A stretch of 64,000 nucleotides of DNA from NCBI GenBank assembly GCA_027577595.1, contig JANBRJ010000027.1:114222-178221 (forward strand), written 5' to 3'. Within the stretch, counting starts at the first letter, position 1; every line of letters starts with the position of its first letter. Source of the DNA: Coemansia sp. RSA 487. Lineage: Eukaryota > Kickxellomycota > Kickxellomycetes > Kickxellales > Kickxellaceae. The notes beneath the pieces are model-generated. The model was not told the DNA's origin and made no database searches. It was given only the letters and a program-made list of their open reading frames with translations. Shown here in pieces: positions 30,983 through 41,800 of this stretch. A program made the translations under genes and the position numbers.

Positions 30983-32917
30983 TCATAGCTCTGCAAATGG
31001 CCGTGTCGGGTCAGGCTCATTAAACACCTTGTGTATCCGCGTCGACATTGCCGATCCCAGGCGCCGGCCGCCAGAGGATGCGCCAGGCACGATGATATCG
31101 GCCAGCAAAAGCTCTGCGGCAGCAGGGGCCACCATCCAGGCAGTAAAGAGGCTCTGAGGAGTCGGGTACTTTGCAGCAATGGCCTGAGCCACAGGAAGCG
31201 TGACCTTGGGGATCTGGGTCAACGACAGGGCCCATGAATCCTTCAGGCTGGTGCCTGTCTTTACCGCCGCCACTCGCAAACCTCTGGCAACCTCCTCGGT
31301 AATAAAGCAACGGCTGCTTTGCCCGTGCCCACCGCCAGCTCCACCAAAGCTGCCAGCGTCCTTGTGCGTCATTTCGTGGAGCGCGAGATCCACAGTCGTG
31401 CGCCACAGCAGCCGTCCCAGCGCCTTTGCATCTGCGCACTGCGTGAACCAGCCGATCCATCGACACGTTAGCTGCAGCTCCAAGACCGCCTGCTCCACCG
31501 CCTCCTCTGTGCTATTCCCCTCCTCTTGCCGAACCAAAGAGCCATTCGAAGCGGGCATGGTGCCGTCCTTGAGGAGTTGGCGCATTTGACGATCAAATTC
31601 GCGGGTCCCCGCAGTGGTCGTCTTCCGCAGCGCCTTTTGCAGCCCCAAAACCACAACAAACACACGGGTAACCGCCATCGATGCGCGCCAGATCTCCGCC
31701 AACCGCCGCACACGCTTGGTCGCCACCAGCTCCAGGAACCTGGAGCTGCCAAGCACAACCATTGCCGCCGCCTTTGTCTTCCGTACTTGGTGGGAAACGG
31801 GGACGTACATGCGGATCGAGGCGTCCCATTTCCTACGGGTCCGTATCTCCCATCGCACTGCGGCGCACGCAGTATCCAGTGGTTCGACTCTACATTGGAT
31901 GCCTCCTTCTTTAAGATGCGTAAACAATACGTCTTCCATCGCCTGTGCGCCGATCTCTTCTTCAGTGCTGGCCGTCTTCGATCGCTGTGCCAACGTCCGT
32001 GGCGTGGCAGGCGCTGTACTGGCGCTTGTTGATCTCTGCATCGCGTTGCTTTTCTTGCCTTGCTCGTCGGCTATTAGGCTAAGCAGCTGCGGGTCGACGA
32101 TAACTGTAACGTCTCCGGCGATGTCCTTGACATCCATGTGCTTCTTGTTCACAGCACTCAGGTCCTTGGCAAACTGACGCTCGCGCTCCTTCTGCTCCCT
32201 TGCGCTCGGTGCGCGCTTGCTCCTGCTCTCAGCTAATCTTGTCGAACCAATGGGCGGCGATGAGCGCAAGGATCTGTGAGCCAGTGGTGGGACCTCTGGA
32301 CGTGAAGGTGGGTCCGACATGAGGTACGCCGTATTGGCTGTGCGACGTGTACCCATGATGCGCGAAGGGCGGGCCAAGAAGCTTGTGGATGAAACGGGGG
32401 GTATTTCGGCGTCGCTGGCACTCAAGGACTCGCATGACGAGGAGAGGAGCTCTGTGGCATCGCTGTAATCCACAGTTGTTTTCGGGTTATGTAAAAATGG
32501 GGTGCTCTCAGGAGACGACAAATAAAATGACGTAGCCAAGTCCCTTTCCAGTGGCTCCGCACTAATAAAGTCATCCAGAATTTGGCAGTCGTTGCTATCA
32601 GACTCATATAAAGGTGGTGGCGATGACGGCAAATCTATTGCTTCTTGTCTAGACAGCGACGGACCATGGCTTTGGAATAGGAGTGAGCTTGTGTGCAATG
32701 CAAGAGGCGTGGGCGGCAATGATTCTCCGCTATCCAATAGCTCTTTGCCCAGAAATACCGATGGTGAAGGCAATTCGGGTGTGTCTGGTGGTGCCACGCT
32801 AAGTATGCTTTTCCTTCTGCTTGGCGCAGGTGTTGAGTGGTCAAGGTCGCCAAAGTCGCCTTCACCTTCGTCATCGTCGCTGAGGGTTATTACGGAAACA
32901 TCGGGATCCTTTCGCAT
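30983..32917 (-). CDS. EME1: structure-specific endonuclease regulatory subunit EME1/MMS4
   Basis: 644 residues. The first 20 residues contain VSVITLSDDDEG, a SUMO-interacting-motif type of hydrophobic core followed by acids. A long disordered Ser/Pro/Asp-rich part runs to about 240. The region KERERQFAKDLSAVNKKHMDVKDI begins the XPF-fold pseudo-nuclease (about 250-470; CRVEPLDTACAAVRWE), lacking a clear ERK-D catalytic signature, as in EME1 subunits. The C-terminus, about 530-635, is the (HhH)2 domain (KTGTSLKDSWALSLTQIPKV then VAQAIAAKYPTPQSLF). With MUS81 it cuts replication and recombination junctions. MUS81 itself is not in this window. Confidence 0.82.
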   Translation of the reverse strand: MRKDPDVSVITLSDDDEGEGDFGDLDHSTPAPSRRKSILSVAPPDTPELPSPSVFLGKELLDSGESLPPTPLALHTSSLLFQSHGPSLSRQEAIDLPSSPPPLYESDSNDCQILDDFISAEPLERDLATSFYLSSPESTPFLHNPKTTVDYSDATELLSSSCESLSASDAEIPPVSSTSFLARPSRIMGTRRTANTAYLMSDPPSRPEVPPLAHRSLRSSPPIGSTRLAESRSKRAPSAREQKERERQFAKDLSAVNKKHMDVKDIAGDVTVIVDPQLLSLIADEQGKKSNAMQRSTSASTAPATPRTLAQRSKTASTEEEIGAQAMEDVLFTHLKEGGIQCRVEPLDTACAAVRWEIRTRRKWDASIRMYVPVSHQVRKTKAAAMVVLGSSRFLELVATKRVRRLAEIWRASMAVTRVFVVVLGLQKALRKTTTAGTREFDRQMRQLLKDGTMPASNGSLVRQEEGNSTEEAVEQAVLELQLTCRWIGWFTQCADAKALGRLLWRTTVDLALHEMTHKDAGSFGGAGGGHGQSSRCFITEEVARGLRVAAVKTGTSLKDSWALSLTQIPKVTLPVAQAIAAKYPTPQSLFTAWMVAPAAAELLLADIIVPGASSGGRRLGSAMSTRIHKVFNEPDPTRPFAEL

Positions 32918-33219
32918 TTCTACTAATGAGCCCGTCTATATAGTAAACAAAATAATAATGATAGTGATAATAATAAAGAAACCAAACAATGATGATGGTG
33001 GAAAAACTGCGCATTTTCATTTCACCTTTTGCTGTTTGATCAAGCCGCTTTTAGAATCTAATCAATAGTCGTCCTTTTTTTTTCTCCCCCCTGATTTTTT
33101 TCCCAAGCTGTTAGCTTTTCTTGGCTGTAAAAAAAAGGACAACCTCTAAAGGAATGTTTTCTTCTCTTTAGCTATTCAAATCCAACATTTATATTAAGAA
33201 TATTTACAAGCCCAAGAAA

Positions 33220-34696
33220 ATGCCAAGAGTATGTTTAATTCACGTGAAAGCACGAAAAACCTGCTTTTTTCCGCAAAAATGCCAAGTATATTTTTGGAGA
33301 AAAAAAAAGGGGGAGGAGAACCAAAGCAACTAAGCAACTCTAGCAAAACCTGTAGGGAAAGACGATAGAACCGCATGTACCGAAAGAAGATAGCGATGAC
33401 GAAGATGACGTTGTACTTCCAATAGACTCGTTGATATCGACCAAGAAAAGGCAAAATAACAAGAGAAAGCAGACGGACGATGTCGATGATTTCGTTGGTG
33501 CCCTTCTGGGCGACGACCCACATGCGGTCTCGAAGAAACGCAAAGCCAGAAAGAAGAAGACACGGGAAGCCTTGCGCAAATCACAAGATGCCACAGCAGC
33601 AATGGCGGCTGAAGCCTTAGCGTTGGATCAAGTCAAGTACGACGACGACGATGTAGCGGACCTCTATGCATGGGATAGCAGCGACGACAATGTGCCCGCC
33701 AAACACAGCAGCACAGTAAGCAAAGAAACCATGGAAGACAACGAGGAGGAAGAAAAGCTGCGTGCAGAGAGGCAACGCATTATGCGTCTGGCGATTGCTG
33801 CAGCCGAAGATAGTACAAGCAGAGTTGACGATATGCCACGGAACGAGGACGAATGGTTTGCCAAACTCGACGAAGAAGCGCACGAAAGCAAAACACATGG
33901 AAAGCGCAAGCAGCACGAAGAATCTAGCAACAGTGGCAATGATGAAGAAGAGGAAGAAGAAGATATGGCCACAGATGTGGTTGGCAAACATACACCTACA
34001 CCACAGCACACGGTTCCGCAGCACAAGCGCGAGGCTGTCGGCAAATTCCTGGCGATCGACTGCGAAATGGTAGGCGCCGGGTTCAAGGGCTCGCGTTCGA
34101 TGCTTGCGCGTGTCTCAGTAGTCAACTACTACGGACACGTTGTGCTTGATACATTTGTGACGCCGCTGGAGCCCGTCACCGACTACCGCACATGGGTTTC
34201 GGGTATCCGCAAGCAAGATCTAGACCAGGGCAGACCATTCAAGGATGTGCAGACAGAGGTGGCAGAGCTTATAAAGGATCGCGTGCTTGTGGGCCATGCC
34301 ATCAAGAACGATCTCAGGGCGCTCATGCTTACGCACCCGGGCCCACTGGTCCGTGATACGTCGCGGTACCAAGGGTTCCGTGCCATGTGCTCCACAAAGG
34401 GCCCTACTTTTGGGCTACGCAAGCTGGCTGCTTCGCTGCTCAACATTACGATCCAGGAGAGCGAGCACTCGTCTGTGACCGACGCCAAGACTACCATGCT
34501 TCTGTACCGCAAGGTCAAGGACGAGTGGGAGAAGGGATTGGCCCCCAAGCGATACAAGGCAAAGATCAAGAAGATCCGCACCAAGGAAAGGTTCGATCAA
34601 CTGCGTGCCGAGCGAAAGGAGGTGCGCGACCAGCAGGCTGTCCAGCAACGGAAAGCTCACCACAATCCATACCAGCTGCCAAGACTCAAGGATTAA
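33220..34696 (+). CDS. REX4: RNA exonuclease 4 (REX4/REXO4); two-exon model with 9-nt exon 1
   Basis: Proposed join 33220-33228 + 33356-34696, about 449 residues. The long frame has no ATG at its 5' end (it would need TTG at 33431), and it is open back to a TGTAG acceptor at 33351-33355. Upstream, ATG-CCA-AGA meets a GTATGT donor at 33229, in phase 0, with CTAAG branch-like sequence at about 33329-33333. The acidic/basic N-terminal half is a nucleolar-type tail. The exonuclease domain has FLAIDCEMVGAG (D238, E240), RVSVVNYYG, VGHAIKNDLRAL and HSSVTDAKTTMLLY, i.e. the DEDDh sites of the REX4 branch. Role: pre-rRNA (ITS1) processing. It shares a short divergent promoter with EME1. Confidence 0.85.
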
Positions 34697-35057
34697 GAAA
34701 ATGCATTTTCCAAAAAGTGTTTTTTCTGTCCAAAACACTGCTACTGCGCAAATCAGTACAAAAGGTCTCGAGGACATAAATGCACGAGATATATAAATAG
34801 CTGAGGGAGTGTGGGGGTTGTCATGATACCAAGAAGAGGAAAAGGCTGATCCAAAGATTGGTAATGCACAAGTGCACAAAGTTTATCTTCCACGCAATGT
34901 TCGATTCTGTGCATGTTACAACAAGGATGGCAAAGCAAAAAAGGTGTATTTTTTTTTACAGAAAAATAAGTCTAAATGATACAAAAATGAGGAAATTTAC
35001 AAAAGAAAAAAGTAACATAAGGCATCTACAGTGATAAAAGGTTCGACAAAAAGCAGA
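34697..35057. other. intergenic spacer between REX4 and the mini zinc-finger gene
   Basis: AT-rich 3' region shared by two converging genes; T-rich tracts only. Confidence 0.4.
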
Positions 35058-35225
35058 TCATAGAGGCGGGAAGAAGTGGTTCTCTTTGACATGGTCGTCA
35101 GCCGCATAGACGTTATCGAATACTGCGCCGCAGATGTTGCACGAGAAGTTGTATAGGCGGAAGACGCCGAATGGCTGCGCATCCGGGATGAACCGGTACC
35201 GGGAGGTGTGTAGTGTGTCGCACAT
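35058..35225 (-). CDS. 55-residue protein with a single C2H2 zinc finger
   Basis: From ATG at 35225 the product has a classic finger near the C-terminus: C-x2-C-x12-H-x4-H in CNICGAVFDNVYAADDHVKE plus the final His, with the F in the usual place but Ala replacing the common Leu. Before it lies RFIPDAQPFGVFRLYNFS. The frame continues upstream to 35417 with less protein-like sequence, so the internal ATG is preferred. Small, and unsupported by a known family, but the finger spacing is exact. Confidence 0.45.
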   Translation of the reverse strand: MCDTLHTSRYRFIPDAQPFGVFRLYNFSCNICGAVFDNVYAADDHVKENHFFPPL

Positions 35226-36229
35226 TGTTATACAGGTAATTGTGATTAGGTGGTGTGGTTTGTGTAAATAGCGATTGGGATTGAGATTGAGATTGAACAA
35301 AGTGTAGATATAAAAAGTATAACGGAGATTGAATCGGGTGAATACTGGAATGAGTAAAAATAAAGGAAAGAAAGAAAGGGAAAGAGAAATGGACGGTTGA
35401 GACAAGAATTTCGTCATCTATTTATAACCGTAATCTGTTGCTGCGCATTGGCACAAAGCAGAGGGAGACAAGAGGCTTCATCAGGAACAAGAAAAAAAAA
35501 GCCAAGAAGTTTTGTCAACTGAGAAACAAAAAAGTAAGGCTTTTTTGTTGCCAAGCAGGAAAAAGGGGAAGGAGGCTTGAGCTACAAACTCCGAGAGCAA
35601 AGGGGTAAATGCAATTACTTGGCGTTTTGGCGGGGGCCATGTTCTTGTTGATGACGACTGCGGTTTTCATAATAATTTATTTTTGCTAAGGCACATGTGC
35701 CCTTTGCCGATGCAGTAAAAAAAAACAAGGACGTGTTTTTTTACTTGCCAGCCCGCTTGGCTCAACTTCCCCCTCCCATTTCCCAAGCTTTGTCAAAAAC
35801 AAAAAAGGCCTTCTTTCCTTCCATCATGTGCGCCTGGGATTTTCCAGGGACGCATCCTGAATCATCCACAGCGTTCCAGGATTCCTCTAAACTGTCATCT
35901 TCCCCCAGACAACCCACCCACACGCTTTCTCTAGATTGCCTCGTTTGTTGTGGACAAAATGGAAGCATGCGCATAGGCGCATCAAAGAAGGGTGACTGCG
36001 CTGCGGCTTCCATTTCTATTGCTGCGGATGCTGCACTCCTCATATCTGATACATGCCTCATTTGATTTCTCCAAAAAGAAAAAACAGTCCTTAGAAAGAA
36101 TTAAAAAGATGTGGGATTGTAGCAAGCATGTGCACATCATGTCAAACCGTGTGTCTCCCATTTCCAAAACTGCGGCCCGGAGTGACAAAAGATAACTCAA
36201 CCACCCCCGCCCTCCTCATTTCCGCTCCT
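35226..36229. other. intergenic; overlapping opposite-strand ORFs of doubtful status
   Basis: A 122-codon plus-strand frame (35697-36065) and a 99-codon minus-strand frame (35762-36061) overlap. The minus-strand one starts at an ATG and reads MRHVSDMRSAASAAIEMEAA; neither has a recognisable domain. Not called as genes. Confidence 0.4.
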
Positions 36230-38167
36230 TTACGCATAGCTGTCAATCAGCTTGCTTAGGCGCTCTGACTCTGCAACAAAGTTCACCGGCTGCATGCCGA
36301 ACACGTTGATTTTAACCCGCGATGTGTCGTTGAACATCTCGGTTCGCGCCTTGCAGCGGAACACGTACTCCTTGTATGTGACCTCCTGCACCTTCTGCGT
36401 AAACGCCTGGTCGTCCCGGTTCTGCAGGTCGATCAGCTCGCCCGCCGGGCACCCGAACAGCTGCTGGCCGATCTCGTCAAAGCAGCTCAGCCAGTTCTGG
36501 CCCGTGTCGTCGCAGACGTTGATTGAGAAGATGTACCTGTAGTTTGGCGCATCGTACGAGCGGTTGCACTTTTCACACGCCCACCTGCCGCTGCTGTCGC
36601 CGTTCACCTTCTTGTTGCAATCCGCAGTCGGGCACGCCGGGTACGCAAACGATGTGGTGCGCACAAACACAATGGTCCCCTTCAGGTTGAAGAACACAGC
36701 TGACTCGCCCGCTCCCAGGTTCTCGTCACGCACTTGCGCCATCGTCTTGAGCTGCGCCTCAAACTTCTCTCCAGTCATCGCGCTACCACCACTCACGCTG
36801 CCGCTTGCACCGCCACCAAATGTATTGAAGCTTGAGCTACGGCCCTCAGCATCGTACCACCCACGCAGCGCATGCGCCTCCGGAATATCGGGATTCACCG
36901 TCAGCGTGCCGAATCCAGGCAGCGACAGCGACCTCCCGCCAAAATCGTTCACGCGTATTCCCTTGAACGCAACCACGGGCTCGCCCGAGGCATCGAAGGC
37001 CTGCGCATCTTTGCCCCACAGCGTCGCACGCACCTGGAACCCAGATTTGTCCACAACAACCAGCTCCCTCTTTGGCACCTTCCTATTGTCGGTCTTCATA
37101 GTGATTTCCGTAATGTCCTCCGCGTTCTGGACAAGCCCAATCACGTCCACTACGCTGCCCTTCTCAAACTTCTCCAGGTTTGCAAGTGGGATAAAGTCAA
37201 AGTGTTCTTGCGGCACATCAGTCTGGTCCACGCACTGCTCGACCAACGTGCTCCCGTCAAAGGTAAGCTCGTACTGGTTGCTGAGGTTCGAAAACTGCTG
37301 GCGCGCCATCTTGACTTGAGCGTTGCTGACGTAGTACACCTTGCCAACCTCCAGCATCCCGTAGAACATATCCACGTGCTGCGTAAACACTGTTGCGCGG
37401 ATCTCGCTGGTCTCGTCAAGCAGGTTCACACTGAACAGCTTGCCTTGGCTGGACGGCTTATTCCATGTCTTGATTGGCGACTTTTGAGTCACGCGCGCGC
37501 AGATGGTCCATTTATTGTGGTACGGGTTCAGGTCCTTGATCGGACGCACTATTGGCCGCGCACCCTGGTGGACTGGTGCCTGGGAGGTGCCTGAAAAGCT
37601 TGGCTTGTTGTCGTCAACACGGTTCATAAACGATGATGATCCAGACGAAACAGACGTGCCAAAGCTCCTCTGCTGCTGTTGATATTGTGGCTGAGAAGCT
37701 ACGGGTGCAGGTGCAGATGCAGGTGCGGCAGCTGCCGACGGAGCAGCACTTGTAGTCGAGGAAGAAGGCCACATTGGCGTGCTCGTCTTTTGTGGTGAAC
37801 CAATTTTATCGGCTAGAGTGCCCAGGACCTCGGCCTCCATGATGATGATAAGCACCATAGGCGCCTCGTTGGGGCGTGCCTTCTTGCTCACGTTGCCCTT
37901 AGATATCCTTAGCACTGTGTAGCGCGATATCTTGGCGTCCTCAATCAGAGGCGCCAGGTGGCTAGGAAGCACGGCTATCGCAGTCTGGTCGCCATCGGAA
38001 ACCATGCAGCGGTATCTTGACGGTCCTCCTCCTGGCGCCGCGTTGGTTTGGTTTCCAAATGGCTGAATGTTGCTGATTACCTGAAAGGTCACAGGCGATG
38101 TCAGCTGCGTGTTACTTTCCAAAATGCTCATACGCGCAATTTCTCCAGTTGTTAAGTCAAACGACAT
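36230..38167 (-). CDS. RFA1: replication protein A large subunit RPA1 (RFA1)
   Basis: 645 residues, the usual length for RPA70. Order: N-terminal OB fold (1-110; SRYRCMVSDGDQTAIAVLPSHL), a Ser/Ala/Pro/Gln linker (about 130-200), DBD-A starting at IVRPIKDLNPYHNKWTI, DBD-B, and DBD-C with a C4 zinc motif at C512, C517, C531 and C534 (CPTADC ... CEKC), then the C-terminal helices that bind RPA2/RPA3. RPA1 binds single-stranded DNA in replication, repair and checkpoint signalling. All residues of the zinc site are present. Confidence 0.97.
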   Translation of the reverse strand: MSFDLTTGEIARMSILESNTQLTSPVTFQVISNIQPFGNQTNAAPGGGPSRYRCMVSDGDQTAIAVLPSHLAPLIEDAKISRYTVLRISKGNVSKKARPNEAPMVLIIIMEAEVLGTLADKIGSPQKTSTPMWPSSSTTSAAPSAAAAPASAPAPVASQPQYQQQQRSFGTSVSSGSSSFMNRVDDNKPSFSGTSQAPVHQGARPIVRPIKDLNPYHNKWTICARVTQKSPIKTWNKPSSQGKLFSVNLLDETSEIRATVFTQHVDMFYGMLEVGKVYYVSNAQVKMARQQFSNLSNQYELTFDGSTLVEQCVDQTDVPQEHFDFIPLANLEKFEKGSVVDVIGLVQNAEDITEITMKTDNRKVPKRELVVVDKSGFQVRATLWGKDAQAFDASGEPVVAFKGIRVNDFGGRSLSLPGFGTLTVNPDIPEAHALRGWYDAEGRSSSFNTFGGGASGSVSGGSAMTGEKFEAQLKTMAQVRDENLGAGESAVFFNLKGTIVFVRTTSFAYPACPTADCNKKVNGDSSGRWACEKCNRSYDAPNYRYIFSINVCDDTGQNWLSCFDEIGQQLFGCPAGELIDLQNRDDQAFTQKVQEVTYKEYVFRCKARTEMFNDTSRVKINVFGMQPVNFVAESERLSKLIDSYA

Positions 38168-38627
38168 TTTTAGCTACTGTTTTTCGTCTTATTTGTAAAT
38201 AAAGAAAATCCAAAGTTTTCGAAGAAAAAGAGAAGTATTTTGCGAGTGTCAAGACTTTGCGTGCTTTTTATTGCTGCGTTTGAGTACAGCTGCGGAAGAT
38301 TTTGACGCGCGTACAGCAGTGATTCACATCAAGCTGAACGCGTTGTATTTTTTTTGCTGTGTGCACCAATCAACGTTTGTTGTTGATGATTTCCTTGCCC
38401 ATGGTTGGCTGGCCCTTTCAGCTGCTGATCAACGCGTATATTTGATCAAGCACAAAGCGATATGAAAACCAAACCTTTGAACGCATGTATGTACACATAC
38501 TTGTCTTGGCTGTCACCAGATCATACTCAAATGCATCACAATGAACGATGGATGTCACATTGCGGTTATTCGCTTCCTTTCTCCAGAAACATTGCTCATA
38601 GATAGGCTTTTTTTCATCAACTAAAAC
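38168..38627. other. intergenic, divergent promoter between RPA1 and the small secreted gene
   Basis: About 460 bp, AT-rich, including TATA-like sequence near 38440; no supportable ORF. Confidence 0.4.
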
Positions 38628-38888
38628 ATGTATCCTCAGAAGCTAAAACTGCACAAAACACTACTCGTATTCTGCCTTGCTTGGCAAGCAGCCATTGCCA
38701 AAACAGGCATCGTTATCCATCTGCCAGCGACTAGCAACAATCTCAATCACCCATGTAATAGCAACCCGTGTCCACAGAACCAAATATGCATCGAGTACAG
38801 CGTCCAGTGCTTTGTAGCGCCATGTTACCCGCAGTACATGTGCACAAACAGTGGCAATTCTCCATTAGTTTCTCCTTTAGATCAATAA
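38628..38888 (+). CDS. small secreted six-cysteine protein
   Basis: 86 residues. A hydrophobic signal peptide (TLLVFCLAWQAAIA, about 11-24) is followed by six cysteines at 43, 48, 54, 61, 66 and 72 in the order C-x4-C-x5-C-x6-C-x4-C-x5-C (HPCNSNPC, NQIC, VQCFVAPCYP, MCT). The VQC..APC.P pattern is seen in small extracellular Cys-rich modules of fungi and animals; fold and target unknown. Its TAA ends at 38888 and the opposite-strand TTI1 stop begins at 38890, so the transcripts must overlap. It could be an effector-like or wall protein. No toxin family is recognised. Confidence 0.65.
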   Translation: MYPQKLKLHKTLLVFCLAWQAAIAKTGIVIHLPATSNNLNHPCNSNPCPQNQICIEYSVQCFVAPCYPQYMCTNSGNSPLVSPLDQ

Positions 38889-38889
38889 A

Positions 38890-41800
38890 TCACAATCCCA
38901 GCTGCTGGGAAATATCGTAAGGTGCTTTGATGTGACCGATTGAAAGTCCCAGGTTTGGAACTGCATCTGGGGTCAATTCTGGATCGCTGATTAGTCCGTA
39001 CTTAGACAGAATCAGCCAAATCTTGTCGCCATAAACTGGGCCCATCGCCCTGAGCAAGTCCACCACATGCGGCTGCAGGATGCTGCTTCCAATGAATCTG
39101 ATGCTCAGCCACGCCAGGTCCCAAGCTATCGGGTCATCCAGTGGGACACGGAAGACAACAGTTCGCATAGTCTTGAGCACCCTTTCTACAAGCCCCCGCT
39201 CCGATGGCTTATTGGCAACAGATTCGACTGTAGCTTCCTTTAGTACCCTTTGCAAATGGATCCACAGGTCGTCACGCACACGGCGGCGCATCCAGCTCTC
39301 TCCAAGCCCACACACTGTCTCTATAACGTCGCATGCGGCAAGCGTGACGTAGAATGCGTCGCGGTCCTTTGATAGCCGGTGCACCAGGGCTGGCCATACC
39401 TCATTGATTAGTGGTAGTAGATCCCGTGTGTTTTGCAGCGCTTCAAGCGTGTTCTGGAGTATCTTGAGCGAAATAAGCTGATGCGACGTGGCTTCGGACG
39501 TCAGAAAGTTCTGCGTTACAAGTGTTATCTTGATCGCTAGTGGGCTTCCTGCCGGATCTTTATCATCATCATCAGCATTATTGTCTATTGGCGCGTCATT
39601 CCGAACCATATCTTCTGTTGGCTCACCGCCGTTGCTGTTGTCAGCTGAATCAAGGTCAATAAACTCAGCCATGCGGTCATATCCCTCGATCTCATCAAGC
39701 TCATCAATTACTTTGCCTATTGGATCTGGATCAGCCATGCCCACAAGGCCTGCAGATCTGTTGTCTTCCAAAAGCTTGTCTGCCTCTTGCATCTGCGATC
39801 CGTGGGCTGTTGCCACTGTGCGCGTCACAGCTTCTAAAAATCCCAAAGCGCTTGTAACAAGATCATCATTTCGTCCTTGCTCATCACTAGCAACAGTCGC
39901 CAACCGCTCGCACACATCCAGCGTATCCTCTGCCACATCATCCATATATGGCAAAATCGGCTCACCTACCAGCCTAACAGCCCCCGTCAGGATCTGGAAC
40001 ACGTTGTGGTGAAGCTCTACCGACCGCATCTGCTGCGAGCATCCCTCGACGATATAATCAACGTTTTCTTTCAGCATATCGGCGACCGATGTTAGACACA
40101 TTGTTTGCGCAAGAACGTCCAGCGCATGCTGAGCCTGGCTTTGAAGCAACGGTGCATCAGCAGTAGTGGTTTGCAGCAATGGAAACAAGATAAAGTCCAA
40201 GTAATACGCAACGCCAGATCCTACCATCGGCACGATACTTGAGATCGCATTAAGGACCATGCACGAATGCAGGGTGCGATTAGTCTCATCTGCAATGGCC
40301 GGCCGCACTGTGTAATCCCCAGAGCTGCCAAAGAAATCTGCACAGTACTGGAAAAAGGTCTGGTAGGCGCTGTTCAGATTAGCCGAATCTGATTGCGCTG
40401 CTGTCCGAGATATAAGCCATAGGGCCGACGAGTGCACGGACGGATCATTGTCCAGCAACAGCGATAAAAGCTGCGAACACATTTCGGTGGGCGTGAACAC
40501 TTTTAATATCTGAATGATAAACCGGTTCAGTGCTCGATCAAGCTCGGCACCTCTGTAGTGATCCAGCACGTATTCGACAGAACCACTCTGCGGCTTTACA
40601 AGCGAATCTGATGTCTCTGTAATCTCAGTGATAAGAAGAGACGTACCAGGCAACGAGATCTTCAGCGAGTTCAAAAACGATCCAAGTCCGCAAGACTTCC
40701 ACCACGACGCAAGCAGTGGTTGTGACCTCGATGCGCCGAGCACTTGGATATATCCTGACAAAAGGCAAAGTATGTCCTCACGCTGCTGATCTGTGCCGTC
40801 GGAAATGTATCGATCGAACAAGGGCAATGCGCTCTCCATCTGCAAGGATAGCCGACGACTAACAGCTCCATCCGCCTTGATCCTGCATTCCTCTGCCAAT
40901 CTGCTAAAAATATCCATGCTGGCCTGATCTTCTGGGTGCGCTCCAGCGATTACTAAGCAAGTCTCGATTGCAACATTCAAGCATTTAGTAGGCTGCAATG
41001 CTGCGCAATCCAAGGCCACCGCTGTAAACAGCTCGAGCAATGCGCTGGTGATCCGAGAAGCTTTGACATGGCGTAAGCTAGATAGGCGCCAGAGAACTTG
41101 CTGGATCCTTTGGTTGTCGTCCATCGAATCGGCGTTGCCTCCATCGCTGATCTTGGTTACCACGCTTTCGCTATCTTCTTCCGAGCTGTTGATTATGTGT
41201 TCGACGTCTTGGCGTGCCCTTTGCGCCCAATCTGCAACCATGTCGCTGGAATTTGTTTCCAAATCGTCCTCTTGCTCGGCTGAAGCATGGCCATACATAA
41301 CCACAAGCGACGTTTTAAACACGTGCAGCGCTTTAGCGCGTACAGCAGCTGAAGGCGACCGCCAGTTCTCTGGTGTAGTACTGTGCAATGAGCTCCCAGG
41401 TTGCTGTTTTGGCGCCTGCGCCAGGGCAATCCTTGCGAGTGCTGATGCAACACCGGGGAACATTGGCTCCAAATTATCTCTGTCATTCAGGACACCTGGA
41501 CAGTATCCGTCTCTGTCACCAAGTTGGATATCGTTTAGCGTTTCTAGCGCCAATAGCCGCAGGTCTTGTTCCTGCGACAGCTCTGCGTTATCAAGCAGCT
41601 CGCAAACGCATAGAGACAAGTAATCAGGCGGCAGATACGTTTTTGTATATTCGGTAAAGGGCATTGACGTTGTGTCTCCAGATACGCTCTGACCCTCTGA
41701 GTGCGTCTTTGGGACATAAACCGATGCGGTTCCAACAAACAACGCCCGCCAGCACTCGATTGCCAGAGACCGCGTATGCTCGCTCGCTTGTCGCACTTTG

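Noticed and set aside
35697-36065. 122-codon plus-strand and 99-codon minus-strand ORFs
   Set aside because: Overlap each other, no recognisable domain, and the composition is not decisive; left uncalled.
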